59,166 nt of DNA from Candidatus Sumerlaeota bacterium. GTDB lineage: Bacteria; Sumerlaeota; Sumerlaeia; Sumerlaeales; Sumerlaeaceae. The notes under the pieces were generated by a model. The model was not told the origin of the DNA. It did no database searches and worked only from the letters and a program-made list of their open reading frames with translations. The translations under genes were made by a program, and so were the position numbers. Every line of letters starts with the position of its first letter. The first letter of the stretch is position 1. This document shows positions 44,987-54,723 of this stretch, piece by piece. The stretch is from positions 1-59,166 of the forward strand of contig JADFCV010000003.1 of NCBI GenBank assembly GCA_017161655.1, written 5' to 3'.

Positions 44987-46423
44987 ATGATGGCAAATTT
45001 TCATCTTTTGAGAAATCCGGCTCTTGCCTCATTGATTGTCATGGTGCTATGTGGGATCACCTTCGGTGGCGCGCCACCGAGCCACACGGCAACGATCGTC
45101 GTGAGAGGATTCGATAAGGATGGAGCGAGCAGCCACGGAGTGTTCGGAGCCGACACTGCCTCCCCCACAGTGAGCAAGTTGGCCGCCACCATAGGACTTC
45201 CCACCGCCGATCTGGCGCCCTATGCGCCGAATCAGGTCGCTTTTGCAAATTACTACGGCGATACGCCGCCCCCTTACTACACAGCACAGGACATCACAGA
45301 CGTGGCTGCAGTCACCGCGACCTATGGCGGCGGGATTCCCCGTTATGCCCTCATCACCGCAAAGTATGCCAAAGAGGTGATGCGACGATCAGGTGCGCAG
45401 CAGATCAACCTTTTCGGCGTGAGCATGGGAGGGCTCGTCTCGCGCTGGATCGTCGAAAAAGATGTTGAGGGATTGGTGAGCAGCGGGAAGGTTGCTCGCT
45501 GGATTATCGTCGAAGGTGTGGTGGGGGGCAACTGGATTGCAAGCGAGGGCGGAAGCTCGCTTCGAGATTTCATGAGCGAGACCTTGGACCTCGATCCCAT
45601 TGATCTGGAACACATGACCTATGGCTGGATTGACACGCACCTTCACAATCCCCACAACGAGGCAGACAATCCGCTGCTGGGATTCATTCCCATCCACATT
45701 TGGATCCCATCAGATGACAATTATAACAGTTACGCGTTGTCCCTGGCGGCACAGAAACCTAACGACGGGGTCCAGCTGTTGCGTGATACCTTTTTCCACA
45801 ACTTGAGCGCCCAATCGAAATATCTCGGTCTCTGGCCCACCCGTAGCTGCGCCCACGCGACCCATCAAAGCAGTAAGGACCACAAAGGGCTCCACATAGG
45901 AGTTGCCGCGGACCTTCTCGGTCGTCGCCGGGTCACGATTCGCCTATCGCAGGTTTACATCAAAAACTCCAAGGAGCGCTCTTCACTCGGCGATGGGGAG
46001 TATGTATTCGGGGTTTCCGTGTACTCACCTCAAGCGCAAGCTGTTTACGGCGTCACCGAACCTATCCACGAATATCGCTATGACGATACGAATTTCCCAT
46101 ACTATCGGCTTGCGGCGCAGACGACCCACACACTTGAAGCGGTTTGGTTCGACGATATGATTCTTCCAGGAGAAACGCGTCTTGTGCTGCAAACGAATAC
46201 GAAAGAAATCGATTACGATTTCCTTTACGGAATCAGCGAGGACATTACCAACGCTTACGACGACCTTGCCGATACGACCTTTTCGGTTTCAACAGAAACG
46301 TCTGGGACGTATGATTTCGAAACTGCCGATTGGCGAGGGCGAGTTACCGTGGAATACACTGACTATCCGCCTTACGACGCCCCACCATCGAGTGTAGGCG
46401 ATGATTGGGCACTTTACCAATAG
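44987..46423 (+). CDS. Secreted alpha/beta-hydrolase (lipase/esterase-like)
   Basis: About 478 residues from the ATG at 44987 (GGAGAGGG upstream; the GTG at 44963 would read through it). A signal peptide (ALASLIVMVLCGITFGG) leads into an alpha/beta-hydrolase-like domain whose nucleophile elbow is INLFGVSMGGLVSRW (G-x-S-x-G). The opening segment TIVVRGFDKDGA fits a lipase start. From about residue 310 a beta-rich domain follows (VTIRLSQVYIKNSKERSSLG), resembling a C-terminal lipid- or wall-binding module. Substrate unknown. It ends in SSVGDDWALYQ. Confidence 0.82.
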   Translation: MMANFHLLRNPALASLIVMVLCGITFGGAPPSHTATIVVRGFDKDGASSHGVFGADTASPTVSKLAATIGLPTADLAPYAPNQVAFANYYGDTPPPYYTAQDITDVAAVTATYGGGIPRYALITAKYAKEVMRRSGAQQINLFGVSMGGLVSRWIVEKDVEGLVSSGKVARWIIVEGVVGGNWIASEGGSSLRDFMSETLDLDPIDLEHMTYGWIDTHLHNPHNEADNPLLGFIPIHIWIPSDDNYNSYALSLAAQKPNDGVQLLRDTFFHNLSAQSKYLGLWPTRSCAHATHQSSKDHKGLHIGVAADLLGRRRVTIRLSQVYIKNSKERSSLGDGEYVFGVSVYSPQAQAVYGVTEPIHEYRYDDTNFPYYRLAAQTTHTLEAVWFDDMILPGETRLVLQTNTKEIDYDFLYGISEDITNAYDDLADTTFSVSTETSGTYDFETADWRGRVTVEYTDYPPYDAPPSSVGDDWALYQ

Positions 46424-46438
46424 CGGAATGTACGGGGT

Positions 46439-46457
46439 TGGTGGGTCCCTTCCACCA
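46439..46457. terminator. Hairpin between convergent lipase-like and lysA genes
   Basis: TGGTGG/CCACCA, 6-bp stem with a 7-nt loop, in the 49-bp space between two convergent genes. No clear T-run; a weak two-way terminator. Confidence 0.3.
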
Positions 46458-46472
46458 CCCGCCACTGCCCGC

Positions 46473-47774
46473 TTAGAGGGCTTCGTCTGTCTCGATTCGC
46501 AGGAGGTCTTCCACAGTTTCTCGACGCGACATGAGCCTCAAGCTGCCGTCTTCTTCCAACCAGACCTGGGGTGCACGTCCAACGGAGTTGTAGTTTGAAC
46601 TCATCACGTAACCGTAGGCGCCGCCATCGTGAATGCACAGAAGATCTCCTGGTTCTGGCCGAGGCAGGAGTCGGGGCGCAAGCAGCTCTGAAGCGTCGCG
46701 AGTAAAGACGTCGCCCGATTCGCACAAGGGTCCGGCAACCACAATCTCCTGTTTAGGATTCGCCGCTCCCTTACCCACCACGGAAATCGGATGATATGAA
46801 CCATACATGGCAGGCCGCACCAGGTCGACAAAACCCGCATCTACCATCGCAAAGGTGCGGCCGGGTCCCTTGGGATTAGTTTCTGTCTTCTTCACATCCG
46901 TGACGCGAGCCACAAGCGTAGCACATGGCGCAACAAAATAGCGCCCGGGCTCTATCTCGACGCGAATTGGTCGTCCTGCAGCCTTTTCTAGCTCAGCTTT
47001 CGCTTCCAGGAAAAGTTCTCGCAAAGGGGAAATGTCGACTGGAGGCTCGGTTTCTTTGTACGTGTGAGGAATGCCGCCACCGAGACTCACAGCGTTGACG
47101 TCCGGGAATTGGGAAAGAAGCGACGCGTACTCACGCACAAGCCGATGAAGATTTTGGAGCAGCTCGGTGATTTTCGGGCCACTCCCAATGTGAGCATGAA
47201 GCATCACAACTCGCAGGCCGTAGCGACGTGCCTCCGCGATAGTTTCGCCAAGCCGCTCGTACCAAATCCCGTGCTTTGAGCTAGGGCCCCCCGTGTCGCA
47301 CGCGTTGACGTGACCATGCCCAAAGCCTGGATTCATACGCACAGCGATATCACCAGAATAGCCGGCCTCGGCCAAAGCCCGAATCATACCGGGTGAGCCA
47401 ATGTTCGGGAAGACGCCTTTCTCGACAACAACATCGAGCGCATTATTCCGGAAAACATCGGCTGTTAACATGATAACCGGCGGATTTTGACCAGGCGGAA
47501 ATCCTGCATGCAATGCCCGGAGGACCTCGTTGCCCGATACCGCATCGATCCACATCCCTGCCGCACGCATTTCTTCGAGAACACGCGTGGCAGAAAGCGC
47601 TTTCATCGCGTAGCGCACTTGCACACCAGCGGGCTCTGCCACTGATTTCACCTCCGAAATGCGCCCTCGCAAAACATCAGCATCAAGCAGCCAGAACGGC
47701 GTACCCACCTTCTGCGCGATTTTTTCGAGAAGCTCGTGCGAATATTGCTTCTTGTGATGACTCATGGAACCCAT
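46473..47774 (-). CDS. lysA: Diaminopimelate decarboxylase
   Basis: 433 residues. It is a fold-III PLP enzyme: YAMKAL has the PLP-binding Lys, then HAHIGSG, SLGGGIPHTYK, EIEPGRY and CESGD (the active-site Cys and Asp from the partner subunit). It makes lysine from meso-diaminopimelate in the final step. AAGGAG lies 5 nt before the ATG at 47774. The N-terminus is slightly extended before TPFWLLDAD. Carboxynorspermidine decarboxylases look similar, but the motif set fits LysA best. Confidence 0.93.
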   Translation of the reverse strand: MGSMSHHKKQYSHELLEKIAQKVGTPFWLLDADVLRGRISEVKSVAEPAGVQVRYAMKALSATRVLEEMRAAGMWIDAVSGNEVLRALHAGFPPGQNPPVIMLTADVFRNNALDVVVEKGVFPNIGSPGMIRALAEAGYSGDIAVRMNPGFGHGHVNACDTGGPSSKHGIWYERLGETIAEARRYGLRVVMLHAHIGSGPKITELLQNLHRLVREYASLLSQFPDVNAVSLGGGIPHTYKETEPPVDISPLRELFLEAKAELEKAAGRPIRVEIEPGRYFVAPCATLVARVTDVKKTETNPKGPGRTFAMVDAGFVDLVRPAMYGSYHPISVVGKGAANPKQEIVVAGPLCESGDVFTRDASELLAPRLLPRPEPGDLLCIHDGGAYGYVMSSNYNSVGRAPQVWLEEDGSLRLMSRRETVEDLLRIETDEAL

Positions 47775-47828
47775 ACCCTCTCCTTAGAACTCTCAATTCC
47801 GTGCGTCGGTGTCTCACCGCCCGCCCTG

Positions 47829-48779
47829 TCAACCTTGCGGCTGAGTGCGTTCGTAGTTCGCCCGGAAATACTCAATTGTGCGGCTAAGCCCTTCTTCCAA
47901 TGAGACCTTCGGCTCCCAACCGAGCAAAGTGCGTGCCTTTGTCAAGTCCGGGCGACGTGTTTTCGGATCATCTTCGGGAAGCGGATGATAAACAATGGGC
48001 ACATCACTTTTGGCCAAGCGCTTAATGAGATGCGCAAAATCCTCAATACTCATCTCGAATTCGGAGCCTAAGTTTACCGGCATGACCTCGTTGGAGTTCA
48101 GCAGACGCCAGATTCCCTCGACGAGGTCATCGATATAGCAAAAACTGCGTGTCTGTTTGCCTGAGCCATAGACCGTGATAGGTTCATTGCGTAGCACGGA
48201 GGCAATAAAACTTGGCACAACACGACCATCGTACATTCTCATCCTGGGCCCATAGGTGTTGAAGATGCGAGCTATGCGCGTATCTACACCATGATAACGA
48301 TGATAGGCGATCGTCATGGCTTCAGCGAAGCGTTTCGCCTCATCGTACACGCCACGCGGTCCCACGGGATTTACATTGCCCCAATAGCTTTCCGGCTGGG
48401 GATGAACTTCAGGGTCACCATAGACTTCGCTAGTGCTTGCCAGCAGAAAACGCGCGTTTTTTTCGCGAGCAAGCCCCAAAGCTTTGTGTGTTCCGAGTGA
48501 GCCGACCTTAAGCGTCTGGATAGGCATGCGAAGGTAATCAGCAGGACTCGCCGGCGAAGCAAAATGAAGAACGTTGTGAACGGGGCCTTTGACGTATATG
48601 TACTCCGTGACATCGTGGTGAATGAAGTGGAAACGCGGGTCGCGGATATGCTCGATGTTCGCCACAGATCCTGTTAACAAGTTATCCATGGCAATAACAT
48701 GATGACCTTCCGCAAGGAATCGCTCACAGAGATGTGAGCCGATGAAGCCTGCGCCACCTGTAATCAACGTTACCGGCAT
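47829..48779 (-). CDS. UDP-glucuronate decarboxylase (UDP-xylose synthase-like)
   Basis: 316 residues, extended [13 protein letters not shown] cofactor motif; the UXS signature runs [28 protein letters not shown] and YWGNVNP, with YDEAKR as the Tyr-x3-Lys pair and [10 protein letters not shown]. It should convert UDP-glucuronate to UDP-xylose for surface polysaccharide. It is 54 bp upstream of lysA on the same strand, so the two may share a transcript by chance. The product is soluble with no membrane anchor. Confidence 0.9.
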   Translation of the reverse strand: MPVTLITGGAGFIGSHLCERFLAEGHHVIAMDNLLTGSVANIEHIRDPRFHFIHHDVTEYIYVKGPVHNVLHFASPASPADYLRMPIQTLKVGSLGTHKALGLAREKNARFLLASTSEVYGDPEVHPQPESYWGNVNPVGPRGVYDEAKRFAEAMTIAYHRYHGVDTRIARIFNTYGPRMRMYDGRVVPSFIASVLRNEPITVYGSGKQTRSFCYIDDLVEGIWRLLNSNEVMPVNLGSEFEMSIEDFAHLIKRLAKSDVPIVYHPLPEDDPKTRRPDLTKARTLLGWEPKVSLEEGLSRTIEYFRANYERTQPQG

Positions 48780-48803
48780 CAGCTCTTTGCTTGCTCCTTT
48801 GCT

Positions 48804-49925
48804 TTAGTATAGAGGATCAGTCGCATGTGGCGCACTGGATTCGTTATCCGATTTCAGTGTGAAATACGCCACAGCGGACGTTGGAGTGGTAGGAATCGTT
48901 CTTGTCGAGTGCGTGGATAGTTGGGGGCGCACTGCAGACGATGGTGTCGTGGAACGATCCTCACCCATGACTTTTTTCCACAGCCATTCGCGCTCCTCTT
49001 CCACTGTCTTCACTTTCACGCGCGTGCCTTTTGTGCCTTCGAGAATTTCTCGAACGCCGTTGACGCTGACTGACTCAATGTAGTAATAGTAGACTTTCCC
49101 CCGCGGCAACGGCTTGTCCTCAAAGCAGTAGTCTTTCGGAATATTCGTCGAGCCCTCACCAGGAATGAGGGAGCGGTTGACGCGCTCATAAGGCCCATCG
49201 GGATTCTCGCTTCGGTAAATGTTGAAGCCCAGATTCTCTTCCTGAGTCTCTGTTCGCCAGCGAACAATGACTCGCCCGGGTGCGTCATCGGGAATAAGCT
49301 TGGACAAATCCTCACGTTTGATCGGCGGCGTAGGCAAGGGCGTGCACGGCGAAATATCACGTGTGGCTCCTTCTGAAGTAACGCGGTCACCGGTTGTCCC
49401 TTCTGTTGCCGTTGTGCGAGCATCCTGCCCAGTGATTTTGCCGCTTTCTAAGGCTGCAGAGCGTTGAACCCCGCTCCCCTCAAGTTCCTCAACAAGCTTC
49501 TGTAAAAGCTCGCGAAGGGATTTGTCTTTCTGAACATCATCGAGTTGCAAAGCCTCTCGAGCGACCGTGACAGCTTCGCCCGGTCGGGCAGCTTTTTGCA
49601 GGGCCATAGCAAGGCGCGCGGCCACCTCTCCGTCTTGCGGATCAAGCTGATGTGCTTGTTGCAGCACCCTTACTGCATCGTCGTATCTTTCCTCCCGCGA
49701 GTAAATCAGAGCAAGTTTGCGCAGTGGACGAATATCTTTAGGATTTTTCTGAGCTGCCTTGAGAAAGAATTCTTCAGCCTTTACAAAATCACCCTGGTCA
49801 AAAAAATCCTTTGCCCGTCGATAGTCGTCAGGGGCTTTACAAGCAACGACCGCGACCAACAAGACGGCCACGAGCGCACCAAGTCTTAGGCTGTGGAGGA
49901 ACCTGCTGTTTCCAAGACGTCTCAC
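48804..49925 (-). CDS. TPR lipoprotein with fibronectin-III-like domain
   Basis: 373 residues from a GTG start with GGAG 7 nt upstream. Lipobox VVAC (Cys29). Residues 30-150 hold about three TPR-like units (DYRRAKDFFDQGDFVKAEEF, LRKLALIYSREERYDDAVRV). After a Ser/Thr-rich linker comes a FnIII-like domain (about 215-295; VRWRTETQEENLGFNIYRS, YYYYIESVSVNG). The C-terminus is Ser/Thr-rich. It is a membrane-tethered scaffold-like protein of unknown function, separated from UXS by 24 bp. Confidence 0.8.
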   Translation of the reverse strand: MRRLGNSRFLHSLRLGALVAVLLVAVVACKAPDDYRRAKDFFDQGDFVKAEEFFLKAAQKNPKDIRPLRKLALIYSREERYDDAVRVLQQAHQLDPQDGEVAARLAMALQKAARPGEAVTVAREALQLDDVQKDKSLRELLQKLVEELEGSGVQRSAALESGKITGQDARTTATEGTTGDRVTSEGATRDISPCTPLPTPPIKREDLSKLIPDDAPGRVIVRWRTETQEENLGFNIYRSENPDGPYERVNRSLIPGEGSTNIPKDYCFEDKPLPRGKVYYYYIESVSVNGVREILEGTKGTRVKVKTVEEEREWLWKKVMGEDRSTTPSSAVRPQLSTHSTRTIPTTPTSAVAYFTLKSDNESSAPHATDPLY

Positions 49926-50233
49926 AACTGTGCTCCATCGTTGTAATCTTGTGCTTCAGGGGAAAGGTCCCGCGTGAGAGTGTCAAATTCAAATGACTTC
50001 ATGTTGCGTTGAATGCTGCCACACGGAGCAAGAGCAAGGCTTTCGGCTTTGCGTGCAGGTTACGTCTTATGAAAAATCCCACGAAGATGCGGTTCGTTCT
50101 GAAAAGAAACGGAACGCTGCTCGAGGCAGACCAAAAACAACAGATAACTTGTTATCGAAAAGAAGAAGGGGCTGCAGCTTGCAAGTTTTTGCAAACAGCA
50201 GCCCTCACACTCCGCAAAATCCGCAGGAGAGGA
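49926..50233. other. Spacer between the TPR lipoprotein gene and rpoC
   Basis: 308 bp. The right part holds the rpoBC terminator at 50169-50204; the left part must hold the lipoprotein promoter. A short plus-strand ORF here runs into rpoC and is not credible. Confidence 0.6.
50169..50204 (-). terminator. Intrinsic terminator of the rpoBC operon
   Basis: GGGCTGC and GCAGCCC form the outer stem, with TTGCAA/TTGCAA symmetry inside; on the minus strand it is followed by CCTTCTTCTTTTCG, 29 bp past the rpoC stop. Confidence 0.7.
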
Positions 50234-53200
50234 TTAGGTCGTTTCTACAGTCGCACCAACTGTCTCTGGTTTACCATCTTCCTTAGGTGCGATTTCAATG
50301 TTGCGGTAAACTGGCAGCCCTGTTCCTGCAGGAATGAGGAGTCCCATGATAACATTTTCCTTAAGGCCGCGCAGGTAATCGAAACGCCCGCGAACGGCAG
50401 CGTCTGCAAGGACTCGTGGGGTCTCCTGGAAACCAGCAGCAGCGATGAATGACTCGGTTTCCAAAGCCGCCTTGGTGATGCCCAGGAGCTTTGGTTTGGC
50501 TTTCGCAGGTGTGCCGCCTTTGCTAACCGTAATTCGGTTTTCCTCTTCGAACTCGGCTTTATCCACCTGCTGGCCGTAGTAGAAGCGGGTGTTACCCACC
50601 TCCGTCACGACCACCTTTTTGAGCATCTGGCGAATGATGCATTCGATGTGCTTGTCGTTGATGCTCACGTTTTGCAGGCGGTAAACCTCCTGAACTTCGC
50701 CGAGCAGATACTCCATCACGGCTTTTTCGCCAAGTATGTCGAGGATGTCATGGGGCGACGGCGTTCCATCCGTAATGGGATCGCCCGCTTTCACACGCTG
50801 ACCGTCTGAGTAGATGAGATGCCTGTTTGCAGGAATGGCGTAGAGCCGTTCTTGCCCGTCATCGGCTACGATTGCGACTCGGCGTGTGCCGCGATGCGCA
50901 CCGCGTAGTTCAAGGCGTCCATCAATTTCAGCCAAAACCGCTGCGTCTTTTGGCTTGCGGGCTTCGAAGAGTTCTTCCACGCGGGGAAGACCGCCCGTGA
51001 TGTCTTTCGATTTCGCGTGAATACGTGGGATACGTGCGAGAATGTCGCCTGCACGAACCTTTCGACCATCATCGAGATCGCGATTAAGGATTGTGCCCGA
51101 GCTCAACGCATACGAGACGAGGCGGTTGCCCTCGGCGTCGCAGATCTCGATTGAGGGGTGTCGGTCCTCGCGATGCTCGCTAATGACGCGCACGCTTGCT
51201 CCAGTGGTCGGATCCTCATCTTCTCGCAGAGTCACGCCAGGAATGATGTCGTGCAAACGCACAAAACCATCCTTCTCGCTGAGAATTGGGGTGAAGTGCG
51301 GATCCCATTCGGCAAGACGCTGATTCTTCTTTACCTCCTGACCGTCTTTCACTCTCAAGCGCGCGCCGTACGGTACGTTGGGCAGCGTTTGAATGATCAC
51401 GCCGTCTTTCGACATGACAAGCATCGAGCCGCCGCGGTTAATGACGACGGGGCTGTCCCCTTCACGCTCGACGTATTCGAGATCGACGAACCGGACAAGA
51501 CCATCAGCCGCTGCCTGGTACCATCCTTCAACCGTCAGTGAGGCCATGCCGCCGATGTGGAAGGTACGGAGAGTGAGCTGAGTGCCTGGCTCGCCAATGG
51601 ACTGTGCTGCAATAACTCCAACCGCTTCGCCAGGCTCGACGAGGCGGCCTGTGGCGAGGTTTCGCCCGTAACACAGCGCACAGATTCCACGTGTCGATTC
51701 GCAAGTGAGAACGCTGCGAATCATGACCTTCTCCACGCCAGCTGTCTCGATCTCGCGTGCAATCTCTTCCGTGATTTCCTGATTCCGTGCTACGATAGTT
51801 GCACCGGTTTTCGGGTGAAGAACCGTTTTCGCGGCAACCCGTCCCAGGATTCGCTCGGAGAGCGGAACAAGCTCGTGTTCCCCTGTGTGGGTGATTTCTT
51901 TTAGCGCGGTCACTTCGATCCCATCAAGCGTACCACAATCGTGCTCGCGGATAATGAGATCCTGCGCTACGTCGACTAACCGCCGCGTAAGGTAACCGGC
52001 ATCGGACGTCTTAAGTGCGGTATCAGCGAGTCCCTTGCGCGCACCGTGTGTGGAAATGAAGTACTCCAACACGGTGAGTCCTTCGCGGAAGTTCGATGTA
52101 ATTGGCGACTCGATGATTTCACCAACGCCACCAGTGACTTTCTTTGTAGGCTTTTGCATCAGGCCGCGCATGCCAGCGAGCTGACGGATCTGGGACTCGT
52201 TACCACGCGCTCCAGAGTGCGCCATCATGTAGACAGGGTTGAGACCCTGCTGGTCCTGTGAGAGTTGATTGAGGAGCTCTCGCGCCACTTCTTCCGCGGC
52301 GAGGTTCCACTCGTGAACGACCTTCTGGTAACGTTCGTTATTGGAAATGAGTCCTTGCCGGAACTGTTGTTCGATCTTTTTTACTCGCTCTCGAGTGCGC
52401 GCGATGATTTCGTGCTTCTTGGCAGGGATCACGAGATCATCCACACACATGGAGATGCCTGCGCGTTTGGCGTAGTAGAAGCCAAGCTCTTTCATGCGGT
52501 CGAGCATTTCAGCAGTGCGCTTCTTTCCCACGCGCTTATGGGCCAGGGCCACAATCTGCCCCAGCGTCTTCTTCGTTTGAACCTGGTTGGCGTAAGTTGG
52601 ATTTTTTGCCGTGTCGAAGAATTCGATCTCTGGCGGCAGGATCTGGGAGAAAATCACACGGCCTGGGGTTGTTGTTTCCACGCGGCGCCCATCCGGAAGC
52701 CTGACGCTGATTTCCTCGTGCAGTTTCACCTGGCCATAGTTGAACGCCATAATGACTTCTTGCGGCGAGCTGAATTTCGGCTTGAGGGCCTTTTTCTCCT
52801 GCTCGTCCTTTGCACCGGCATAGCGTTCAGGATTGGGAACAAGCTTCGTGAGATAGAATAATCCCAAAACCACGTCCTGCGAGGGCACCGCGACTGGCTT
52901 TCCGCTCGCCGGCAAGAGGATGTTGTTCTCCGCCATCATGAGGCGTTTAGCTTCAAGAATGGCCTCGACCGATAGTGGAACGTGGACAGCCATCTGGTCC
53001 CCATCAAAGTCGGCATTGAAAGCCGCGCATGCGAGGGGGTGCAGCTGAATGGCTTTCCCTTCAATGAGCTTGGGCATGAAGGCCTGAACACCGAGACGGT
53101 GCAGTGTGGGAGCACGGTTGAGCAAGACGGGATGATCGGAAATGATGCTCTCGAGGCAGTCGTAAACCTCTGGAGCCTCGCTTTCGATTAAGCGTTTGGC

Positions 53201-54613
53201 AGCTTTGATATTGTTGGTGATGCCACGCCGCTGAAGCTCAGCAATGATGAAAGGATCGAAGAGCTCCAGAGCCATTTTCTTGGGCAATCCACACTCATTG
53301 AACTTGAGCTCCGGGCCAACAACGATCACCGAGCGGCCCGAGTAATCCACACGTTTCCCGAGCAGATTCTGACGGAATCGACCGGTCTTGCCTTTCAGCA
53401 GGTCGCTCAGAGATTTCAGGGGACGATTATTGTGTCCCTTCGTCGGGCGCGAGCGTTTTGAATTATCAAGCAGCGCATCCACCGCCTCCTGCAACATCCG
53501 CTTTTCGTTGCGAATGATGACTTCAGGAGATTGCAGCTCGAGCATCTTTTTCAGGCGGTTATTGCGGTTGATAATACGCCGATAGAGATCGTTGAGATCG
53601 GTCGTGGCCACCCGTCCACCATCGAGCTGCACCAGCGGACGCAGGTCGGGTGGGATCACTGGCAACACTTCGATCACCATCCACTCGGGTTTGTTCCCCG
53701 AGCCACGGAAGGCTTCGACAACTTTGAGGCGTTTGATAATGCGCGCGCGCTTCTGCTGCGAAGGAGTTTTGCGCATTTCAAGGGCCAACTCGCGCGCCAA
53801 CTGCTCGATATCGATCTTCTTGAGCAGCTCTTTAATCGCCTCGGCGCCTGTGCCGATCTTCACCTTATCGCCGTACATCTCGCGATACTGGCGCGCTTCG
53901 GCATCGGTGAGAATTTGGCGCTCCTTGAGTGGCGTGTCGCCAGGATCGACGACGATATAATTCTGCAAGTAGACGATCTTCGCGAGGTCTTTCGAGTTGA
54001 TATCGAGTAAAGCCCCGATGCGGCAACCAGTGCCGTGATAGAACCAAATGTGACACACGGGCGAAGCCAACTTAATGTGCCCCATGCGCACACGGCGGAC
54101 TTTGGACTCAATGACTTCGACGCCGCAACGATCACAGACAATGCCCTTGTACTTGATCTTTTTGTACTTTCCACATGCGCACTCCCAATCCTTTACCGGA
54201 CCGAAGATGCGCTCGCAGAAAAGACCGTCGCGCTCGGGCTTGAAGGTTCGATAGTTGATTGTCTCCGGCTTTTTGACTTCCCCGAAGCTTAGCGACTCAA
54301 TCATGCGGCCATGGTCGTCGAAAAGACGCATGCTGCGGGTATCGCCAGCACGCGTGTGACGCTGCGACCAGCTGAGAATCATTTCCGGCGACGCCAGGGT
54401 GATCCGTGCGACGGGAGTCAGCTCATTGAGATTGATGCGTTCATCCGTTTCGCCGCCGATAGGAACCGGCCGATATTTCGGCATTTCGGCCTGGTCGAGC
54501 TCGCGTACACCTTTGAAGGCGAGCGACTCGAGCATCGGTCCACGCTCGCGACGCGAGATCCGCCGCGTGGTGCGCTTTGTTTTCTCCTGGCTGCTGTCGT
54601 TGGTCTTCGCCAT
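50234..54613 (-). CDS. rpoC: DNA-directed RNA polymerase beta' subunit
   Basis: 1459 residues. The N-terminal Zn site ([21 protein letters not shown]), catalytic [12 protein letters not shown] with three Asp, the second Zn site ([13 protein letters not shown]), and bridge-helix and trigger-loop regions are intact. Two oddities: about 52 extra residues before LASPEM, and 26 residues (about 84-109) inserted between SWS and [15 protein letters not shown], a junction that is normally continuous. GGAG lies 5 nt before the ATG. It follows rpoB with a 110-bp gap. Confidence 0.98.
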   Translation of the reverse strand: MAKTNDSSQEKTKRTTRRISRRERGPMLESLAFKGVRELDQAEMPKYRPVPIGGETDERINLNELTPVARITLASPEMILSWSQRHTRAGDTRSMRLFDDHGRMIESLSFGEVKKPETINYRTFKPERDGLFCERIFGPVKDWECACGKYKKIKYKGIVCDRCGVEVIESKVRRVRMGHIKLASPVCHIWFYHGTGCRIGALLDINSKDLAKIVYLQNYIVVDPGDTPLKERQILTDAEARQYREMYGDKVKIGTGAEAIKELLKKIDIEQLARELALEMRKTPSQQKRARIIKRLKVVEAFRGSGNKPEWMVIEVLPVIPPDLRPLVQLDGGRVATTDLNDLYRRIINRNNRLKKMLELQSPEVIIRNEKRMLQEAVDALLDNSKRSRPTKGHNNRPLKSLSDLLKGKTGRFRQNLLGKRVDYSGRSVIVVGPELKFNECGLPKKMALELFDPFIIAELQRRGITNNIKAAKRLIESEAPEVYDCLESIISDHPVLLNRAPTLHRLGVQAFMPKLIEGKAIQLHPLACAAFNADFDGDQMAVHVPLSVEAILEAKRLMMAENNILLPASGKPVAVPSQDVVLGLFYLTKLVPNPERYAGAKDEQEKKALKPKFSSPQEVIMAFNYGQVKLHEEISVRLPDGRRVETTTPGRVIFSQILPPEIEFFDTAKNPTYANQVQTKKTLGQIVALAHKRVGKKRTAEMLDRMKELGFYYAKRAGISMCVDDLVIPAKKHEIIARTRERVKKIEQQFRQGLISNNERYQKVVHEWNLAAEEVARELLNQLSQDQQGLNPVYMMAHSGARGNESQIRQLAGMRGLMQKPTKKVTGGVGEIIESPITSNFREGLTVLEYFISTHGARKGLADTALKTSDAGYLTRRLVDVAQDLIIREHDCGTLDGIEVTALKEITHTGEHELVPLSERILGRVAAKTVLHPKTGATIVARNQEITEEIAREIETAGVEKVMIRSVLTCESTRGICALCYGRNLATGRLVEPGEAVGVIAAQSIGEPGTQLTLRTFHIGGMASLTVEGWYQAAADGLVRFVDLEYVEREGDSPVVINRGGSMLVMSKDGVIIQTLPNVPYGARLRVKDGQEVKKNQRLAEWDPHFTPILSEKDGFVRLHDIIPGVTLREDEDPTTGASVRVISEHREDRHPSIEICDAEGNRLVSYALSSGTILNRDLDDGRKVRAGDILARIPRIHAKSKDITGGLPRVEELFEARKPKDAAVLAEIDGRLELRGAHRGTRRVAIVADDGQERLYAIPANRHLIYSDGQRVKAGDPITDGTPSPHDILDILGEKAVMEYLLGEVQEVYRLQNVSINDKHIECIIRQMLKKVVVTEVGNTRFYYGQQVDKAEFEEENRITVSKGGTPAKAKPKLLGITKAALETESFIAAAGFQETPRVLADAAVRGRFDYLRGLKENVIMGLLIPAGTGLPVYRNIEIAPKEDGKPETVGATVETT

Positions 54614-54723
54614 ACTGCTCCGCCCTTACCGGATTATGTTAATGTTTCCATTGGTTTTCCCGGCCCATGTTCTCCAAAAGAAGGAGCCAGGCCGGTATGT
54701 GGCCCCTTCCGCTTGCGGCTTGC

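Noticed and set aside
47829..48779. Second GalE-like epimerase linked to the sugar locus
   Set aside because: The motif set ([30 protein letters not shown]) fits UDP-xylose synthase and it is 9 kb away on the other strand.
50009..50452. 147-residue plus-strand ORF over the rpoBC terminator
   Set aside because: It runs across the terminator and into rpoC; composition and lack of homology indicate chance.
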